A stretch of DNA of 64,000 nucleotides from Deferribacter abyssi (GCF_049472655.1 NZ_JAQNCS010000004.1:62001-126000), one strand, 5' to 3'. Positions 8,146-16,636 are shown, numbered from the stretch's first letter. Notes: generated by a model not told the origin, from the sequence alone. Made by a program: numbers and translations.

Positions 8146-8174
8146 TTGACAAATAAAATATTGATATATATAAT
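8146..8174 (+). promoter_or_regulatory. Consensus sigma-70 promoter of the rpmH operon
   Basis: TTGACA (8146-8151), exactly 17 bp, TATAAT (8169-8174): a perfect match in both hexamers, immediately after the right direct repeat of the dispersed element. It would drive rpmH-rnpA-yidD-yidC-khpB. Confidence 0.88.
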
Positions 8175-8205
8175 CGTGCGCTCTAAAAAATGGAGGTGTG
8201 TATAA

Positions 8206-8349
8206 ATGGCTCAAATGTTGACATTAAAAAAACCAAGTAACCTTAAAAGAAAACGTAAACACGGATTCAGGGCAAGAATGAAAACACGTGGTGGTAGACT
8301 AGTTTTAAAGAGAAGGAGAGCAAAAGGGCGTAAAAGATTGACTGTTTAA
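8206..8349 (+). CDS. rpmH: 50S ribosomal protein L34
   Basis: Structural protein of the large subunit, 47 residues, very basic. The core LKRKRKHGFRARMKTRGGR and the ending RRRAKGRKRLTV are diagnostic of L34. The N-terminus (MAQMLTLKKPSN) is a few residues longer than the usual MKRTYQPS form; the ATG at 8206 is supported by GGAGGTG seven nt upstream. First gene of the classical rpmH-rnpA-yidD-yidC-jag cluster. It is followed 3 nt later by rnpA. Confidence 0.95.
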   Translation: MAQMLTLKKPSNLKRKRKHGFRARMKTRGGRLVLKRRRAKGRKRLTV

Positions 8350-8352
8350 TGA

Positions 8353-8700
8353 ATGAAATTTACCTTTAAAAGATATGAGCGGCTTAGAAAAAAGAAAGAA
8401 TTTGATAATGTTTTTGTAAATGGTCAATGGATCAAAGGTAACTTGATAAATGTATGTTATGCATTATCAACAAATAGAAAAGTAGGTTTTATCGTTAGCA
8501 AAAAAATTAGTAAAAAAGCAGTAATCAGAAACAAGGTTAAAAGACGTTTAAGAGAAATATTCAGGTTAAACAAATATATTTTGCCAAATAAGGTACATTT
8601 AGTTGTAATTGCTAAACAAGGGGTAGAAAAGGTAAATTTTAGTGAATTAGAATATGATGTTAAGCAAATTTTTCAAAAAATCCATAATCAGACTGATTGA
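8353..8700 (+). CDS. rnpA: Ribonuclease P protein component
   Basis: Protein subunit of RNase P that matures tRNA 5' ends, 115 residues. It starts FKRYERLRKKKEFDNVF and carries the RNA-binding RNR signature in KAVIRNKVKRRLREIFR, both typical. Its 3' end overlaps yidD by 44 bp, which is common in this cluster. Confidence 0.94.
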   Translation: MKFTFKRYERLRKKKEFDNVFVNGQWIKGNLINVCYALSTNRKVGFIVSKKISKKAVIRNKVKRRLREIFRLNKYILPNKVHLVVIAKQGVEKVNFSELEYDVKQIFQKIHNQTD

Positions 8701-8881
8701 TATTTATCAAATATTATTATCACCTTTTTTAGGGCAAAATTGTAGGTTTTACCCAACATGTTCTCAATACACAAAAGAAGCAATCATTAAAAAAGGTTTA
8801 GTTTTAGGTATAATTCTTTCTTGTTGGAGAATAATAAGATGCAATCCCCTTAGTAAGGGTGGGTATGACCCTGTTAAGTGA
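8657..8881 (+). CDS. yidD: Membrane protein insertion efficiency factor YidD
   Basis: Small amphipathic inner-membrane-associated protein (about 74 residues) that aids YidC. It contains the family motif CRFYPTCSQYTKEAI with conserved cysteines and the ending RCNPLSKGGYDPV. I start it at the second Met (8657) because family members begin with a short Lys-rich N-terminus; 8654 is equally possible. Located between rnpA and yidC. Confidence 0.92.
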   Translation: MLSKFFKKSIIRLIDIYQILLSPFLGQNCRFYPTCSQYTKEAIIKKGLVLGIILSCWRIIRCNPLSKGGYDPVK

Positions 8882-8901
8882 ATTTGAGGAGGCTGTAGTT
8901 T

Positions 8902-10416
8902 ATGGATAAAAGGACATTACTGGCTGTTTTATTAAGCTTGCTAGTTTTAATGATTTTTCAATTTATGTTTGCACCGACTCCACAACAAACTGTCCCTGAT
9001 AATCAAACCGTTAAATCAAACGAAAAAAAAGTTGTCGAAACTGTAAAAAACAAGTCATTTAAGGGAGCTAAACAAGTTTCAACAAAATCAATCGAGACTG
9101 TCTCTATCAAAACAGATTATCTTGAAATTAATTTTGATAAAAATACAGGTGATATTTATTCTGTAGCTATTTTAAATTATAAAGATAAAAATATTGGCAA
9201 AGTTGTTTTTAAAGATGGAGATGAAAATTATTTTAGGTTAAAAGATTTAACTTTTGATAAAACTGACTTCTCAATAAAAAAATCTAAAGATAAAACTACT
9301 GTTAATTTTAACAGCTTTCTGAACGATATCGTAATATCAAAAACTTATGAAATAGATAACAAAAACTATTTAATAACTTATTCTTTAAAAATAACAAATA
9401 CTGGCAATACAAGCATCAGATTACCTTTGACTATTGAAATAGGTCCAGATTTAGGAGAAGGTTTTGAAGAAAGTCGTTATACTTTTAAAGGACCTTTGAT
9501 ATTTGATGGGAAAAAGGTTTATAAACAAAAACCTAAAAAAATTAAAGAAGATATAATTGTAAAAAATCCTTTATGGATTGGTTTTACATCTAAATACTTC
9601 CTTTTTGCTTCAGCCGCCAATTTCTTTGAGCAAGGAATTATCTCGAAATATAAAGATTCTGCCATAATTAAAGGTGCAATAGATATCACTTTAAATCCCA
9701 ATGCACAGAAAGAATTCAAGCTAGCTCTTTTCACCGGCCCTAAAGAATATAAATTATTAAAAAGCTTAGGGTATAAGTTTGAAAAAAGCATAGATTTTGG
9801 AGTTTTCTCTTTTCTCGCTATCCCTATGTTAAATCTAATGAATTTCTTCAATAAATATGTTCACAATTACGGTATAGCCATAATCATTCTTACTATCCTT
9901 ATAAAACTTCTCACATACCCTTTAACAATAAAAAGTATGACATCGATGAAAAAAATGCAAAAAATTCAACCAGAAATTCAGAAAATTAGAGAAAAATTTA
10001 AGGGTGATCCTCAAAAAATGAATGCTGCAATGATGGAACTTTATAAAAAATATGGAGTCAACCCAATGGGTGGATGTCTCCCTATGCTAATACAAATTCC
10101 AATATTTTTTGCTCTTTATAAAGCACTTCTTGTTTCTATTGAGTTAAAAGGTTCTCCTTTTTTCGGATGGATTACAGACCTTTCAATGAAAGATCCATAT
10201 TATATTACTCCTGTCTTAATGGGGATAACAATGTTTATCCAGCAAAAAATGACACCACAAGCGGGAGATCCTACCCAACAAAAAATATTTCTTTTCATGC
10301 CAATTATTTTCACTTTCCTATTTTTAAATTTTCCATCAGGTCTTGTGATTTATTGGCTTACAAACAATGTTCTTTCTATTATTCAGCAGTATTTTATTAA
10401 CAAGAAAACTGCGTGA
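8902..10416 (+). CDS. yidC: Membrane protein insertase YidC
   Basis: Inner-membrane insertase of 504 residues. Layout follows the Gram-negative type: N-terminal helix (LLAVLLSLLVLMIFQFMF), a large periplasmic beta domain (about 60-310), then the conserved insertase core of five helices with YKKYGVNPMGGCLPMLIQIP and the C-terminal FPSGLVIYWLTNN. A good GAGGAGG ribosome site lies near 8885. The big periplasmic domain supports a diderm cell envelope. Confidence 0.95.
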   Translation: MDKRTLLAVLLSLLVLMIFQFMFAPTPQQTVPDNQTVKSNEKKVVETVKNKSFKGAKQVSTKSIETVSIKTDYLEINFDKNTGDIYSVAILNYKDKNIGKVVFKDGDENYFRLKDLTFDKTDFSIKKSKDKTTVNFNSFLNDIVISKTYEIDNKNYLITYSLKITNTGNTSIRLPLTIEIGPDLGEGFEESRYTFKGPLIFDGKKVYKQKPKKIKEDIIVKNPLWIGFTSKYFLFASAANFFEQGIISKYKDSAIIKGAIDITLNPNAQKEFKLALFTGPKEYKLLKSLGYKFEKSIDFGVFSFLAIPMLNLMNFFNKYVHNYGIAIIILTILIKLLTYPLTIKSMTSMKKMQKIQPEIQKIREKFKGDPQKMNAAMMELYKKYGVNPMGGCLPMLIQIPIFFALYKALLVSIELKGSPFFGWITDLSMKDPYYITPVLMGITMFIQQKMTPQAGDPTQQKIFLFMPIIFTFLFLNFPSGLVIYWLTNNVLSIIQQYFINKKTA

Positions 10417-10424
10417 GGAGCGTC

Positions 10425-11057
10425 ATGAGATATTATGAAGTGGAAGGAAGTACAGTTGATGAAGCTATAAATAATTTTTTATTACAACACAAAATACCAC
10501 GAGAATATATAGAAATTGAAATCATAGAAAAAGGTTCTAAGGGGCTTTTAGGTTTTGGCAAAAAAAATGCAAAAATTAAAATAAAATTTGATGATAATGA
10601 GTATTTAAAGAGAAGATCAAAAGTTATCTTAGCTGAAATCCTTGAAAAAGCAGGCTTTGAAGATTTTCGCATAGAGCTTATTGAAGATTATCCAAATTAT
10701 ACACTAAACATCCATTCCCCTGATTCTAGTTTATTGATTGGTAAAATGGGACAAACATTAGAAGCTCTTCAATTTTTACTAGAGCGCCTTTTAAACATAG
10801 ACGAAAAAAGTGACATTAAAATATTTGTTGATGTAGAAAATTACAGAAAAAGAGTTATTGAAGATTTGAAAAACAGAGCTATTGAACTTGCTAAAAAAGT
10901 AAAAAAAACAAGACGAGTAGAAAAGCTACCTCCAATGATACCAATGGTAAGAAAAGAAATACATACTGCTCTGAAATCTATTTCCGGTGTAAGGACTGAG
11001 AGTTACGGTGATGGCAATATAAAAACAATTTACATAATACCTGAGGATATTAAATAA
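10425..11057 (+). CDS. khpB: RNA-binding protein KhpB (Jag)
   Basis: Cytoplasmic RNA-binding protein with the three Jag modules: Jag_N (about 1-52, with GSKGLLGFGKKNAKIKI), a KH domain (about 75-140, SLLIGKMGQTLEALQFLL), and an R3H domain (about 145-205, LPPMIPMVRKEIHTAL). ATG at 10425 is chosen over GTG at 10413 because GAGGAG precedes it by 4 nt and the product then starts with the usual MRYYEVEG. Its stop overlaps the next ATG by one base. Confidence 0.93.
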   Translation: MRYYEVEGSTVDEAINNFLLQHKIPREYIEIEIIEKGSKGLLGFGKKNAKIKIKFDDNEYLKRRSKVILAEILEKAGFEDFRIELIEDYPNYTLNIHSPDSSLLIGKMGQTLEALQFLLERLLNIDEKSDIKIFVDVENYRKRVIEDLKNRAIELAKKVKKTRRVEKLPPMIPMVRKEIHTALKSISGVRTESYGDGNIKTIYIIPEDIK

Positions 11058-11308
11058 TGTTGAAATTTCTCCTTACGGCTATTTTAGTTTATCTAGCATT
11101 TACATTGTTCAGAAAAAAACAGGTCGAAAATAAAAAGGGGAAAATAGAAGAATCAGTTGACCTAGAAAAAGATGAAATTTGTGGTATTTATATTGAAAAA
11201 ACAACTCCATACAAAGTAAAATATTACAATAGAATTTTCTATTTTTGTTCTAAAGAATGTATGGATAAATTTATAATTAAAGTAAAAGAAAAGAGAGGTG
11301 AACCATGA
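11057..11308 (+). CDS. Small membrane-anchored YHS/TRASH-like protein
   Basis: An 83-residue protein with one N-terminal membrane helix (LKFLLTAILVYLAFTLF) and a C-terminal treble-clef-like patch: CGIYIEKTTPYKVKYYNRIFY then FCSKECMDKF. The Cys spacing (one Cys, then CSKEC about 28 residues later) resembles YHS/TRASH metal-binding domains. It sits between khpB (1-bp overlap) and the transaldolase (4-bp overlap). It may bind a metal at the cytoplasmic membrane face; no partner is evident. Confidence 0.65.
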   Translation: MLKFLLTAILVYLAFTLFRKKQVENKKGKIEESVDLEKDEICGIYIEKTTPYKVKYYNRIFYFCSKECMDKFIIKVKEKRGEP

Positions 11309-11952
11309 AAATATTTTTAGATACAGCAAACATTGAAGAAATAAAAGAAGCAATAAGCTATGGAATAGTAGATGGAGTTACTACGAATCCAAGCTTAATT
11401 GCAAAAGAAAACAGAGATTTGAAATCAACCATCAAAGAGATTTGTGACATTGTCCAAGGGCCAGTGAGTGCTGAAGTAATAGCTACTGATTTTGATGGAA
11501 TGCTAAAAGAGGCTAAAGAGCTCGCAAAAATTGATGAAAACGTAGTGATAAAAATACCATTTACTGAAGAAGGCTTAAAAGCTACTTATAAACTTACTCA
11601 AGAAGGAATAGATGTCAATATGACATTAATTTTTTCTTCAAACCAAGCTCTTTTAGCATGCAAAGCGGGAGCAAGATATATCAGTCCATTTGCAGGAAGG
11701 CTTGATGATATAGGGCACAATGGTCTTGATATTGTTCTGGAATGTCAAGAAATCGTGATCAATTACGATTTTGACACAGAAGTTATTGCTGCAAGTATCC
11801 GTCATCCAATGCATGTACAAGAAGCCGCCTTAAACGGTGTAGATATTGTTACAATCCCTTTTAAAGTGTTGAAACAGTTATTTAAACATCCTTTAACAGA
11901 TATTGGTTTGGAAAAATTCTTGGCTGATTGGAAAAAAGCCACCAATAAATAA
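11305..11952 (+). CDS. Transaldolase / fructose-6-phosphate aldolase (TalC/FSA type)
   Basis: A 215-residue TIM-barrel class I aldolase. The N-terminus MKIFLDTANIEEIKEA and GVTTNPSLIAKE are typical of the short TalC/FSA subfamily, and the Schiff-base lysine is in VVIKIPFTEEGLKA (about residue 83). It may act as transaldolase in the pentose phosphate pathway or as fructose-6-phosphate aldolase; sequence alone does not decide. Its start overlaps the YHS-like gene by 4 bp. Confidence 0.9.
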   Translation: MKIFLDTANIEEIKEAISYGIVDGVTTNPSLIAKENRDLKSTIKEICDIVQGPVSAEVIATDFDGMLKEAKELAKIDENVVIKIPFTEEGLKATYKLTQEGIDVNMTLIFSSNQALLACKAGARYISPFAGRLDDIGHNGLDIVLECQEIVINYDFDTEVIAASIRHPMHVQEAALNGVDIVTIPFKVLKQLFKHPLTDIGLEKFLADWKKATNK

Positions 11953-11966
11953 AAATAAACAACATT

Positions 11967-12000
11967 AGAACGTTTCAACGTTCTAACGTTGGAACGTTCT
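11967..12000. terminator. Near-perfect 34-bp palindrome built from AACGTT units
   Basis: Arms 11967-11982 and 11985-12000 match at 15 of 16 positions around a CT loop, and the hexamer AACGTT occurs four times. It lies between the convergent transaldolase and selD genes, so a bidirectional terminator is the simplest reading, although there is no T-run. Confidence 0.5.
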
Positions 12001-12036
12001 TACCTCTCTACTTCCCCATCTCTCCTCTTTCATGTT

Positions 12037-13065
12037 TCATTTAAAAATTACATATTTTTCGGAGAAATCTATAACTTTACCAATAACTGCTGCATCTTTA
12101 TAACCTGATTTTATTAAATCGTTTAAAAGCTTGTCGGATTCATTTTCATCAACGAATATTAATAAACCACCAGATGTTTGAGGATCAAAAAGTAACAACT
12201 TATGTTCCTCTTTTACTGCAGAATAATCCACACTATGCTCTAAATACTGTTTATTATAGTATGCACCTGCAGGTACTATGCCCATATTTGCATACTGCAA
12301 TGCTGATTCAAGGTAATTTATTTGATTACTGTTTATCACCAATGTTACATTCGAGCCCTTTGCTGCTTCAAAAAGATGCCCAGCAAGACCAAAACCTGTC
12401 ACATCAGTACAGGCAGATACTTTATAGTTTTTCATCAAAATACTAGCTTTGTAATTTGATAAAAGCATAAGCTTTGTAACTTCATCAATTTCATCCATGG
12501 TTGCCATTTCACCCTTTAAGGCAGTAGATACAACACCTATGCCCAATGCTTTTGTATAAATAATATCGTTATCAACTTTTGCCGTACAGTTCTTAAATAC
12601 TTTGCCATCATTTATCATTCCAGTAACGGCAAACCCAAGTTTTACCTCATTATCATTAACTGTATGCCCTCCCAACAATGTGCATCCAACTTTTGATAAT
12701 TCATCACATGCACCTTGCATCATAGCTTTGATAATACCGGCATCAATATCACAGTTATACATAAGTATTGAAAGAGCAGTAAGTGGAGTACCACCCATAG
12801 CATAAACATCGCTTAAAGAATTAATTGCCGAAATTCTGCCGAAAATGTAAGGGTCATCAACCACCGGGGTAATGAAATCCACTGTTTGAACTAAATATTT
12901 GTCATCACTGATTTTATACACACCAGCATCATCATTAGTTTCAAAGCCCACAACAAGATTGTCAGACCGGTAATACTTTAATCCATTAAGTGTTTTGTTT
13001 AGGTCCTCCGGACCTATTTTAGCTGCTCACCCGGCAGCTTTTACAAGATGTGTAAGCTTAATCAT
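12037..13065 (-). CDS. selD: Selenide, water dikinase SelD containing selenocysteine (UGA read-through)
   Basis: Makes selenophosphate from selenide and ATP. The true start is ATG at 13065 (TAGGGGTT upstream), giving 342 residues of normal length. Codon 13 is TGA (13029-13027) in the frame HLVKAAG-U-AAKIGPED, exactly where SelD has its catalytic Cys/Sec. Further motifs: NDDAGVYK, GGTPLTALSILMYN, GGHTVNDNE, ACTDVTGFGLAGHL and FDPQTSGGLL. A hairpin expected of a bacterial SECIS follows the UGA. A start at 12951 (codon 39, after the UGA) would lose the active site and is wrong. It is last in aminotransferase-yedF-selD. Confidence 0.95.
12996..13029 (-). promoter_or_regulatory. Bacterial SECIS hairpin in selD
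   Basis: Directly after the selD UGA (13029-13027) comes a 7-bp perfect stem TAGGTCC-GGA-GGACCTA. The loop starts about 17 nt after the UGA, the usual distance for a SelB-bound bacterial SECIS. It implies that the genome carries selA, selB and selC elsewhere. Confidence 0.75.
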
Positions 13066-13070
13066 AACCC

Positions 13071-13676
13071 CTACAACCTTATTATTTTATCTGCATAAAA
13101 CAAACGCTGCATCACTTTGTACGCGTCAGTAACTTCACCCACCTTCAAATTATCCATCAAATTAAAATGGGTCAAACATGTACCACAACTTAGAATTTCT
13201 ACACCTTTGTTTTCCAATTCCTTCAAAGCATTAATTGTCTTTTCATTTTTTGTTGTCAAAAACACTCCACTATTTACAAAAATCACCGTTTTAGGCAAAA
13301 AATCCATATTAATAATATTTTCAATAAAACCTGTCATTAATAATTTTCCAAGCTCATCACTACCATTACCAATAGCGTCGCTTCCTACATGAATCACAAG
13401 ATTAGTTGTAACATCTTCTTTATCTTTGTCACTGTCTTGAGGAAGAGAACACTTATACCCCTTTGCGATAACAATTTCAAAATAATCTCCTTTATCATCA
13501 ACCTCGTAAGTAAATCCTTGGCTTGCAGCAAACTTTGAGACATTCTCCTTTGACGCAACATTATCTACCAAAACAGTTATTACACCCTCTTCAATCCCTT
13601 CAAGGGCTTTCTTTGTCATAATTACAGGTGTTGGACATGCTTTGCCTCTTGCATCAACAACCATACTATCCCCCAT
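13071..13676 (-). CDS. yedF: Selenium-metabolism sulfurtransferase-like protein YedF
   Basis: About 200 residues with a TusA/SirA-like N-terminal domain (DARGKACPTPVIMTKKAL, catalytic-type Cys in the CPxP motif) and a C-terminal DsrE/F-like domain with LSCGTCLTHFNL. This two-domain form is the YedF family found beside selD in selenium-using bacteria, proposed to handle selenium or sulfur delivery. It ends 5 bp before selD starts. Start is either 13676 or the in-frame ATG at 13664; the run GGGGGA before the latter favours 13664. Confidence 0.9.
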   Translation of the reverse strand: MGDSMVVDARGKACPTPVIMTKKALEGIEEGVITVLVDNVASKENVSKFAASQGFTYEVDDKGDYFEIVIAKGYKCSLPQDSDKDKEDVTTNLVIHVGSDAIGNGSDELGKLLMTGFIENIINMDFLPKTVIFVNSGVFLTTKNEKTINALKELENKGVEILSCGTCLTHFNLMDNLKVGEVTDAYKVMQRLFYADKIIRL

Positions 13677-13678
13677 AC

Positions 13679-13704
13679 AAAAAAAAGGGAAGCTTAAAGC
13701 CCCC
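13679..13704 (-). terminator. Weak hairpin with T-run between aminotransferase and yedF
   Basis: On the minus strand, GGG/CCC and GCT/AGC pairs separated by small internal mismatches are followed by eight T residues (13686-13679). It may attenuate read-through from the aminotransferase into yedF-selD. The stem is short, so this is tentative. Confidence 0.35.
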
Positions 13705-15012
13705 TTATTTATTCAAATCCTTACACCCTTGATAAATAATATCAAATAATTCTTCTACTTGCTCAACTTCTATACAACTGAACGCAATTCTTAAATCGGT
13801 TTTGTTTACGGAAATTGTGCCAACACCGTATTTATCAAGAAGATGTACTCTCAATGCTTCAGCTTCCACGTTTTTCAACTTTAAACACATAAAATAACCA
13901 GAATTAAATGGATAATATTCAAATTCATCCACATATTTTCCACTATCCAGAACTTCTTTAACTTTTAAAGCCCTGGCTTTCATAATTTCATATTTCTCTG
14001 CTTTCTGTTTAGCAAAATCAGGATGACTTATTGCTCTTAATACAAAAGTTTGAGATGGATGAGGGCAGTTTGAAATTGTACCTCTGATAAGACCTGCAAC
14101 CTTTTTCTCCAATGCCGTTAACATCCCTTCTTGAGGCTCATTAGTTGTAGCTGCAAATGTGATAAATCCCACACGAAAACCCCAAACATACTCCTCTTTT
14201 GTAGCCCCATCTAATTTAATAGCCAAAAGATTTTCAGATTTATTGGCAAGTAAACCAAAAATTGATTCTTTTATTGAATCCTCATAAAATAGTCCAAAAT
14301 ATGCATCATCAGTCACAGCAACAATTTTTATCCCTTTATCAGCAAGCTTAACAAGCCCATTGGCTATAGCTTCTGCTTCTTCCACTGTAGGCATATACCC
14401 TGAAGGGTTATTAGGAAAATTCAACAAAATAATAACCTTACCTCTAGCCTCACCACATTCTTTTACTTTTTCTATCAAGCCATTTACATTAAACTTACCC
14501 TCTTTTGTAAAAGTATCAAAAGTAGCAATCTCACCACCTCTTCTAACAGAAAAAGTAAGTCTATAGTTTCCCCAAAACTTATCAGGAGTCACTATATAAT
14601 CACCTTCATCTACAAATAAATCCGCAACAATACTAAGCCCATGAGTTAATGCATTTGTAACAACTGGTAGTCCGATGTATTTGCCCTGCAAAGAAGGATT
14701 TTCTTTTACCATTTTTTCTTTCCAGGCTTTTCTAAGCTCAGGTTTTCCCGTAGCAGGTGCATAAGGGAAGAGATCTTTAGGTTCAAATGTATTTAAAGGC
14801 TCATAAATGCAATCAAGATACATAGGGCCATTATTCTCAGTAGCAATACCGATTGTTGCATTGAATTTATGAGCTTTCTCTTTTGCTTCAGCCGACTGTG
14901 TAAGAATCCCCTTTGGCATAAATAAGTTTTTCCCTAGTTTTGACAACATCTCTAAAACAGCTGGATTATCTTTTGCTATAATTTCGTTTAGCTCTTGCGC
15001 TAAAGGGTTCAT
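13705..15012 (-). CDS. PLP-dependent aminotransferase, class I/II
   Basis: A 435-residue fold-type I aminotransferase. Visible features: LLNFPNNPSGYMPTVEEA with the conserved Asn-Pro, VTDDAYFGLFYED with Asp and Tyr of the PLP pocket, AIKLDGATKEEYVWGFRVGFI with the likely Schiff-base Lys followed by an Arg-Val-Gly, and LRIAFSCIEV with the substrate-carboxylate Arg. It resembles aromatic/aspartate-type class I enzymes but the substrate is not clear. ATG at 15012 is chosen because GGAGGTAATC precedes it; TTG at 15024 lies inside that site. First of three genes with yedF and selD. Confidence 0.85.
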   Translation of the reverse strand: MNPLAQELNEIIAKDNPAVLEMLSKLGKNLFMPKGILTQSAEAKEKAHKFNATIGIATENNGPMYLDCIYEPLNTFEPKDLFPYAPATGKPELRKAWKEKMVKENPSLQGKYIGLPVVTNALTHGLSIVADLFVDEGDYIVTPDKFWGNYRLTFSVRRGGEIATFDTFTKEGKFNVNGLIEKVKECGEARGKVIILLNFPNNPSGYMPTVEEAEAIANGLVKLADKGIKIVAVTDDAYFGLFYEDSIKESIFGLLANKSENLLAIKLDGATKEEYVWGFRVGFITFAATTNEPQEGMLTALEKKVAGLIRGTISNCPHPSQTFVLRAISHPDFAKQKAEKYEIMKARALKVKEVLDSGKYVDEFEYYPFNSGYFMCLKLKNVEAEALRVHLLDKYGVGTISVNKTDLRIAFSCIEVEQVEELFDIIYQGCKDLNK

Positions 15013-15150
15013 GATTACCTCCAATTTTTTAATAAACTCGAGTACCTTAGTAATAATCTAAATTAGCCTTAAATTCAATATATATATTATAGTATGCAAT
15101 AACTACAAAACAGTAAAAGAAAGATCCTATTGTTATTTATTCAATTAAGT

Positions 15151-15162
15151 TTATTATAATAA
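15151..15162 (+). promoter_or_regulatory. Palindrome TTATTATAATAA over the -10 region of the ferritin-like gene
   Basis: A perfect 12-bp palindrome that contains a TATAAT (15155-15160), about 27 bp before the ATG of the rubrerythrin-like gene. It looks like a possible PerR/Fur-family half-size operator, but AT-rich palindromes are common here. Confidence 0.3.
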
Positions 15163-15186
15163 CATATTTTAAAAAGGAGGTTTAAT

Positions 15187-15696
15187 ATGTCAACAGAAAT
15201 TCTAAAAGCACTAAAAACAGCATATGAAGCTGAAAAAGAGGGGTTAAGAACTTATCTCAAATTTGCAAAACAAACAAAAGTTGTAACAGGCAAAAATATG
15301 TTTATCCAATTAGCACTAGATGAGATTGATCATATGGAACTTATTGAAAAATTTATTGAACAAACTTTTGAAGGTAAACCTTACGAAAAAGTTGAAGTAC
15401 CTAAAGGAAGACTTTCAAAATTTATGCCTGAAACAAGTGATGCAAGCTTGCAAAAAATTGATAAAGCAGATCTCGGTGATGAAGAAGCTTTAAAAATTGC
15501 ACTGGAACATGAAAAAAAAGCTTATGAATTTTATAAAGAAAAAGCATCAAAAACACAAAATTCTGAATTAAGAGAATTTTTTGAAAATTTAGCTGAAGTA
15601 GAACAAAAACATTATAATATCATTCAAGCTGAACTTGATTCTATTAGAAATGACGGTTTTTGGTTTGATACGATTGAGTTTTCTGTAGAACTATAA
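15187..15696 (+). CDS. Ferritin-like/rubrerythrin-type di-iron protein
   Basis: A 169-residue four-helix bundle with two halves of the ferritin-like di-iron pattern: AYEAEKEGLRTYLKFAK and ALDEIDHMELIEKF in the first, ALEHEKKAYEFYKEKA and LAEVEQKHYNIIQAEL in the second, giving Glu and ExxH ligands. There is no rubredoxin CxxC domain, so it is a short rubrerythrin/erythrin type, probably removing peroxide or holding iron in an anaerobe. Strong AAGGAGG site before ATG. Stands alone and faces lpxK. Confidence 0.85.
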   Translation: MSTEILKALKTAYEAEKEGLRTYLKFAKQTKVVTGKNMFIQLALDEIDHMELIEKFIEQTFEGKPYEKVEVPKGRLSKFMPETSDASLQKIDKADLGDEEALKIALEHEKKAYEFYKEKASKTQNSELREFFENLAEVEQKHYNIIQAELDSIRNDGFWFDTIEFSVEL

Positions 15697-15699
15697 TAT

Positions 15700-15728
15700 A
15701 AAGTTAGCCCATTCTAAGGGCTAACTTT
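15700..15728. terminator. Bidirectional terminator between ferritin-like gene and lpxK
   Basis: AAAGTTAGCCC (15700-15710) pairs perfectly with GGGCTAACTTT (15718-15728) around a 7-nt loop; T-rich sequence follows rightward and TATA precedes. It overlaps the last codons of lpxK. Confidence 0.8.
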
Positions 15729-16635
15729 TATATTTGTTTTTCGCAAAAATCAAATTTATAAATTTTTCCACATCATTAATTGTTATTTCTATTTTTAAAT
15801 AGACAATATTATTTTTATATTTTTCAGGAATCTTTACATAATCTTTTTCGGTAGTTATTAAAAAATCCACATTATATCTATTCCCTAACTTACAAAGAAA
15901 ATCCATGTCTTTTTCTCTATATAAATGATGATCCATATACCCCTTTTTGTATACTATTTCTACGCCTAATTTGCTTAGTTGTTTAAAAAAAGAACTATTC
16001 TTTGCAATCCCAGAAAAGGCAACAACTTTTTTCCCTTTTAAAAAGGATATCGGATACTGTTCATTTCTAAACACGACTTCTTTAGTCTTAGTCTTAGAGT
16101 AAAATATATCTTTTTCTTTGATATATTTTTTGACTTTATCAGGTATTGTGAAACTATTAGCCTTGGTAAAAACAATAATATCTGCTCTTTTCAAGGCAGA
16201 GGGAAATTCTCTTAAGTAACCAAAAGGAAAAGGTAATCCTGTAGAAATAGGATTTTTGTGATCGAGTAATACAATATCCAAATCTCTAGGCATCTTTCTA
16301 TGCTGAAACCCATCATCTAAAAGATAAAAATCAATGTCAAAATTCTTTTCAGCATACTCATAACTCTTTACCCTTTCTTTTCCTGTGATTACAATACATC
16401 CTGGACAATTTATTGCTATCATATACGATTCATCAGCAGCCAAAGGTGGTGTTAAAAATATTTCTTTACCATCAGATATTAAATTAACATCATAACCTAT
16501 TTTTCCTCTATAACCTCTGGACAATACACAGACTTTATAACCGAAACTTGTTAATTGATTTGCTAAAAAAATTGCCATAGGGGTTTTACCCGTACCGCCT
16601 AAAGAAATATTGCCTATAGAAATTATCTTTGACAA
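15721..16635 (-). CDS. lpxK: Tetraacyldisaccharide 4'-kinase LpxK, short form
   Basis: Phosphorylates the lipid A disaccharide at the 4' position on the inner membrane. Walker A is in ISIGNISLGGTGKTPMAIFLA near the very N-terminus, then VLSRGYRG, LLDDGFQHRKMPRDLDIVLLD and the Ala-Asp-Glu region. At 304 residues it begins about 40-50 residues later than usual LpxK, so the N-terminal membrane-anchoring helix is missing. An in-frame stop lies 21 nt upstream of the TTG start (16635), and GGAG inside the end of the preceding gene is its ribosome site. Last gene of the surface-polysaccharide block. Confidence 0.9.
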   Translation of the reverse strand: MSKIISIGNISLGGTGKTPMAIFLANQLTSFGYKVCVLSRGYRGKIGYDVNLISDGKEIFLTPPLAADESYMIAINCPGCIVITGKERVKSYEYAEKNFDIDFYLLDDGFQHRKMPRDLDIVLLDHKNPISTGLPFPFGYLREFPSALKRADIIVFTKANSFTIPDKVKKYIKEKDIFYSKTKTKEVVFRNEQYPISFLKGKKVVAFSGIAKNSSFFKQLSKLGVEIVYKKGYMDHHLYREKDMDFLCKLGNRYNVDFLITTEKDYVKIPEKYKNNIVYLKIEITINDVEKFINLIFAKNKYKS

Positions 16636-16636
16636 A

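Noticed and set aside
12037..12951. SelD starting at 12951
   Set aside because: This start would remove the catalytic residue; the frame continues upstream through an in-frame UGA with a SECIS hairpin to ATG 13065.
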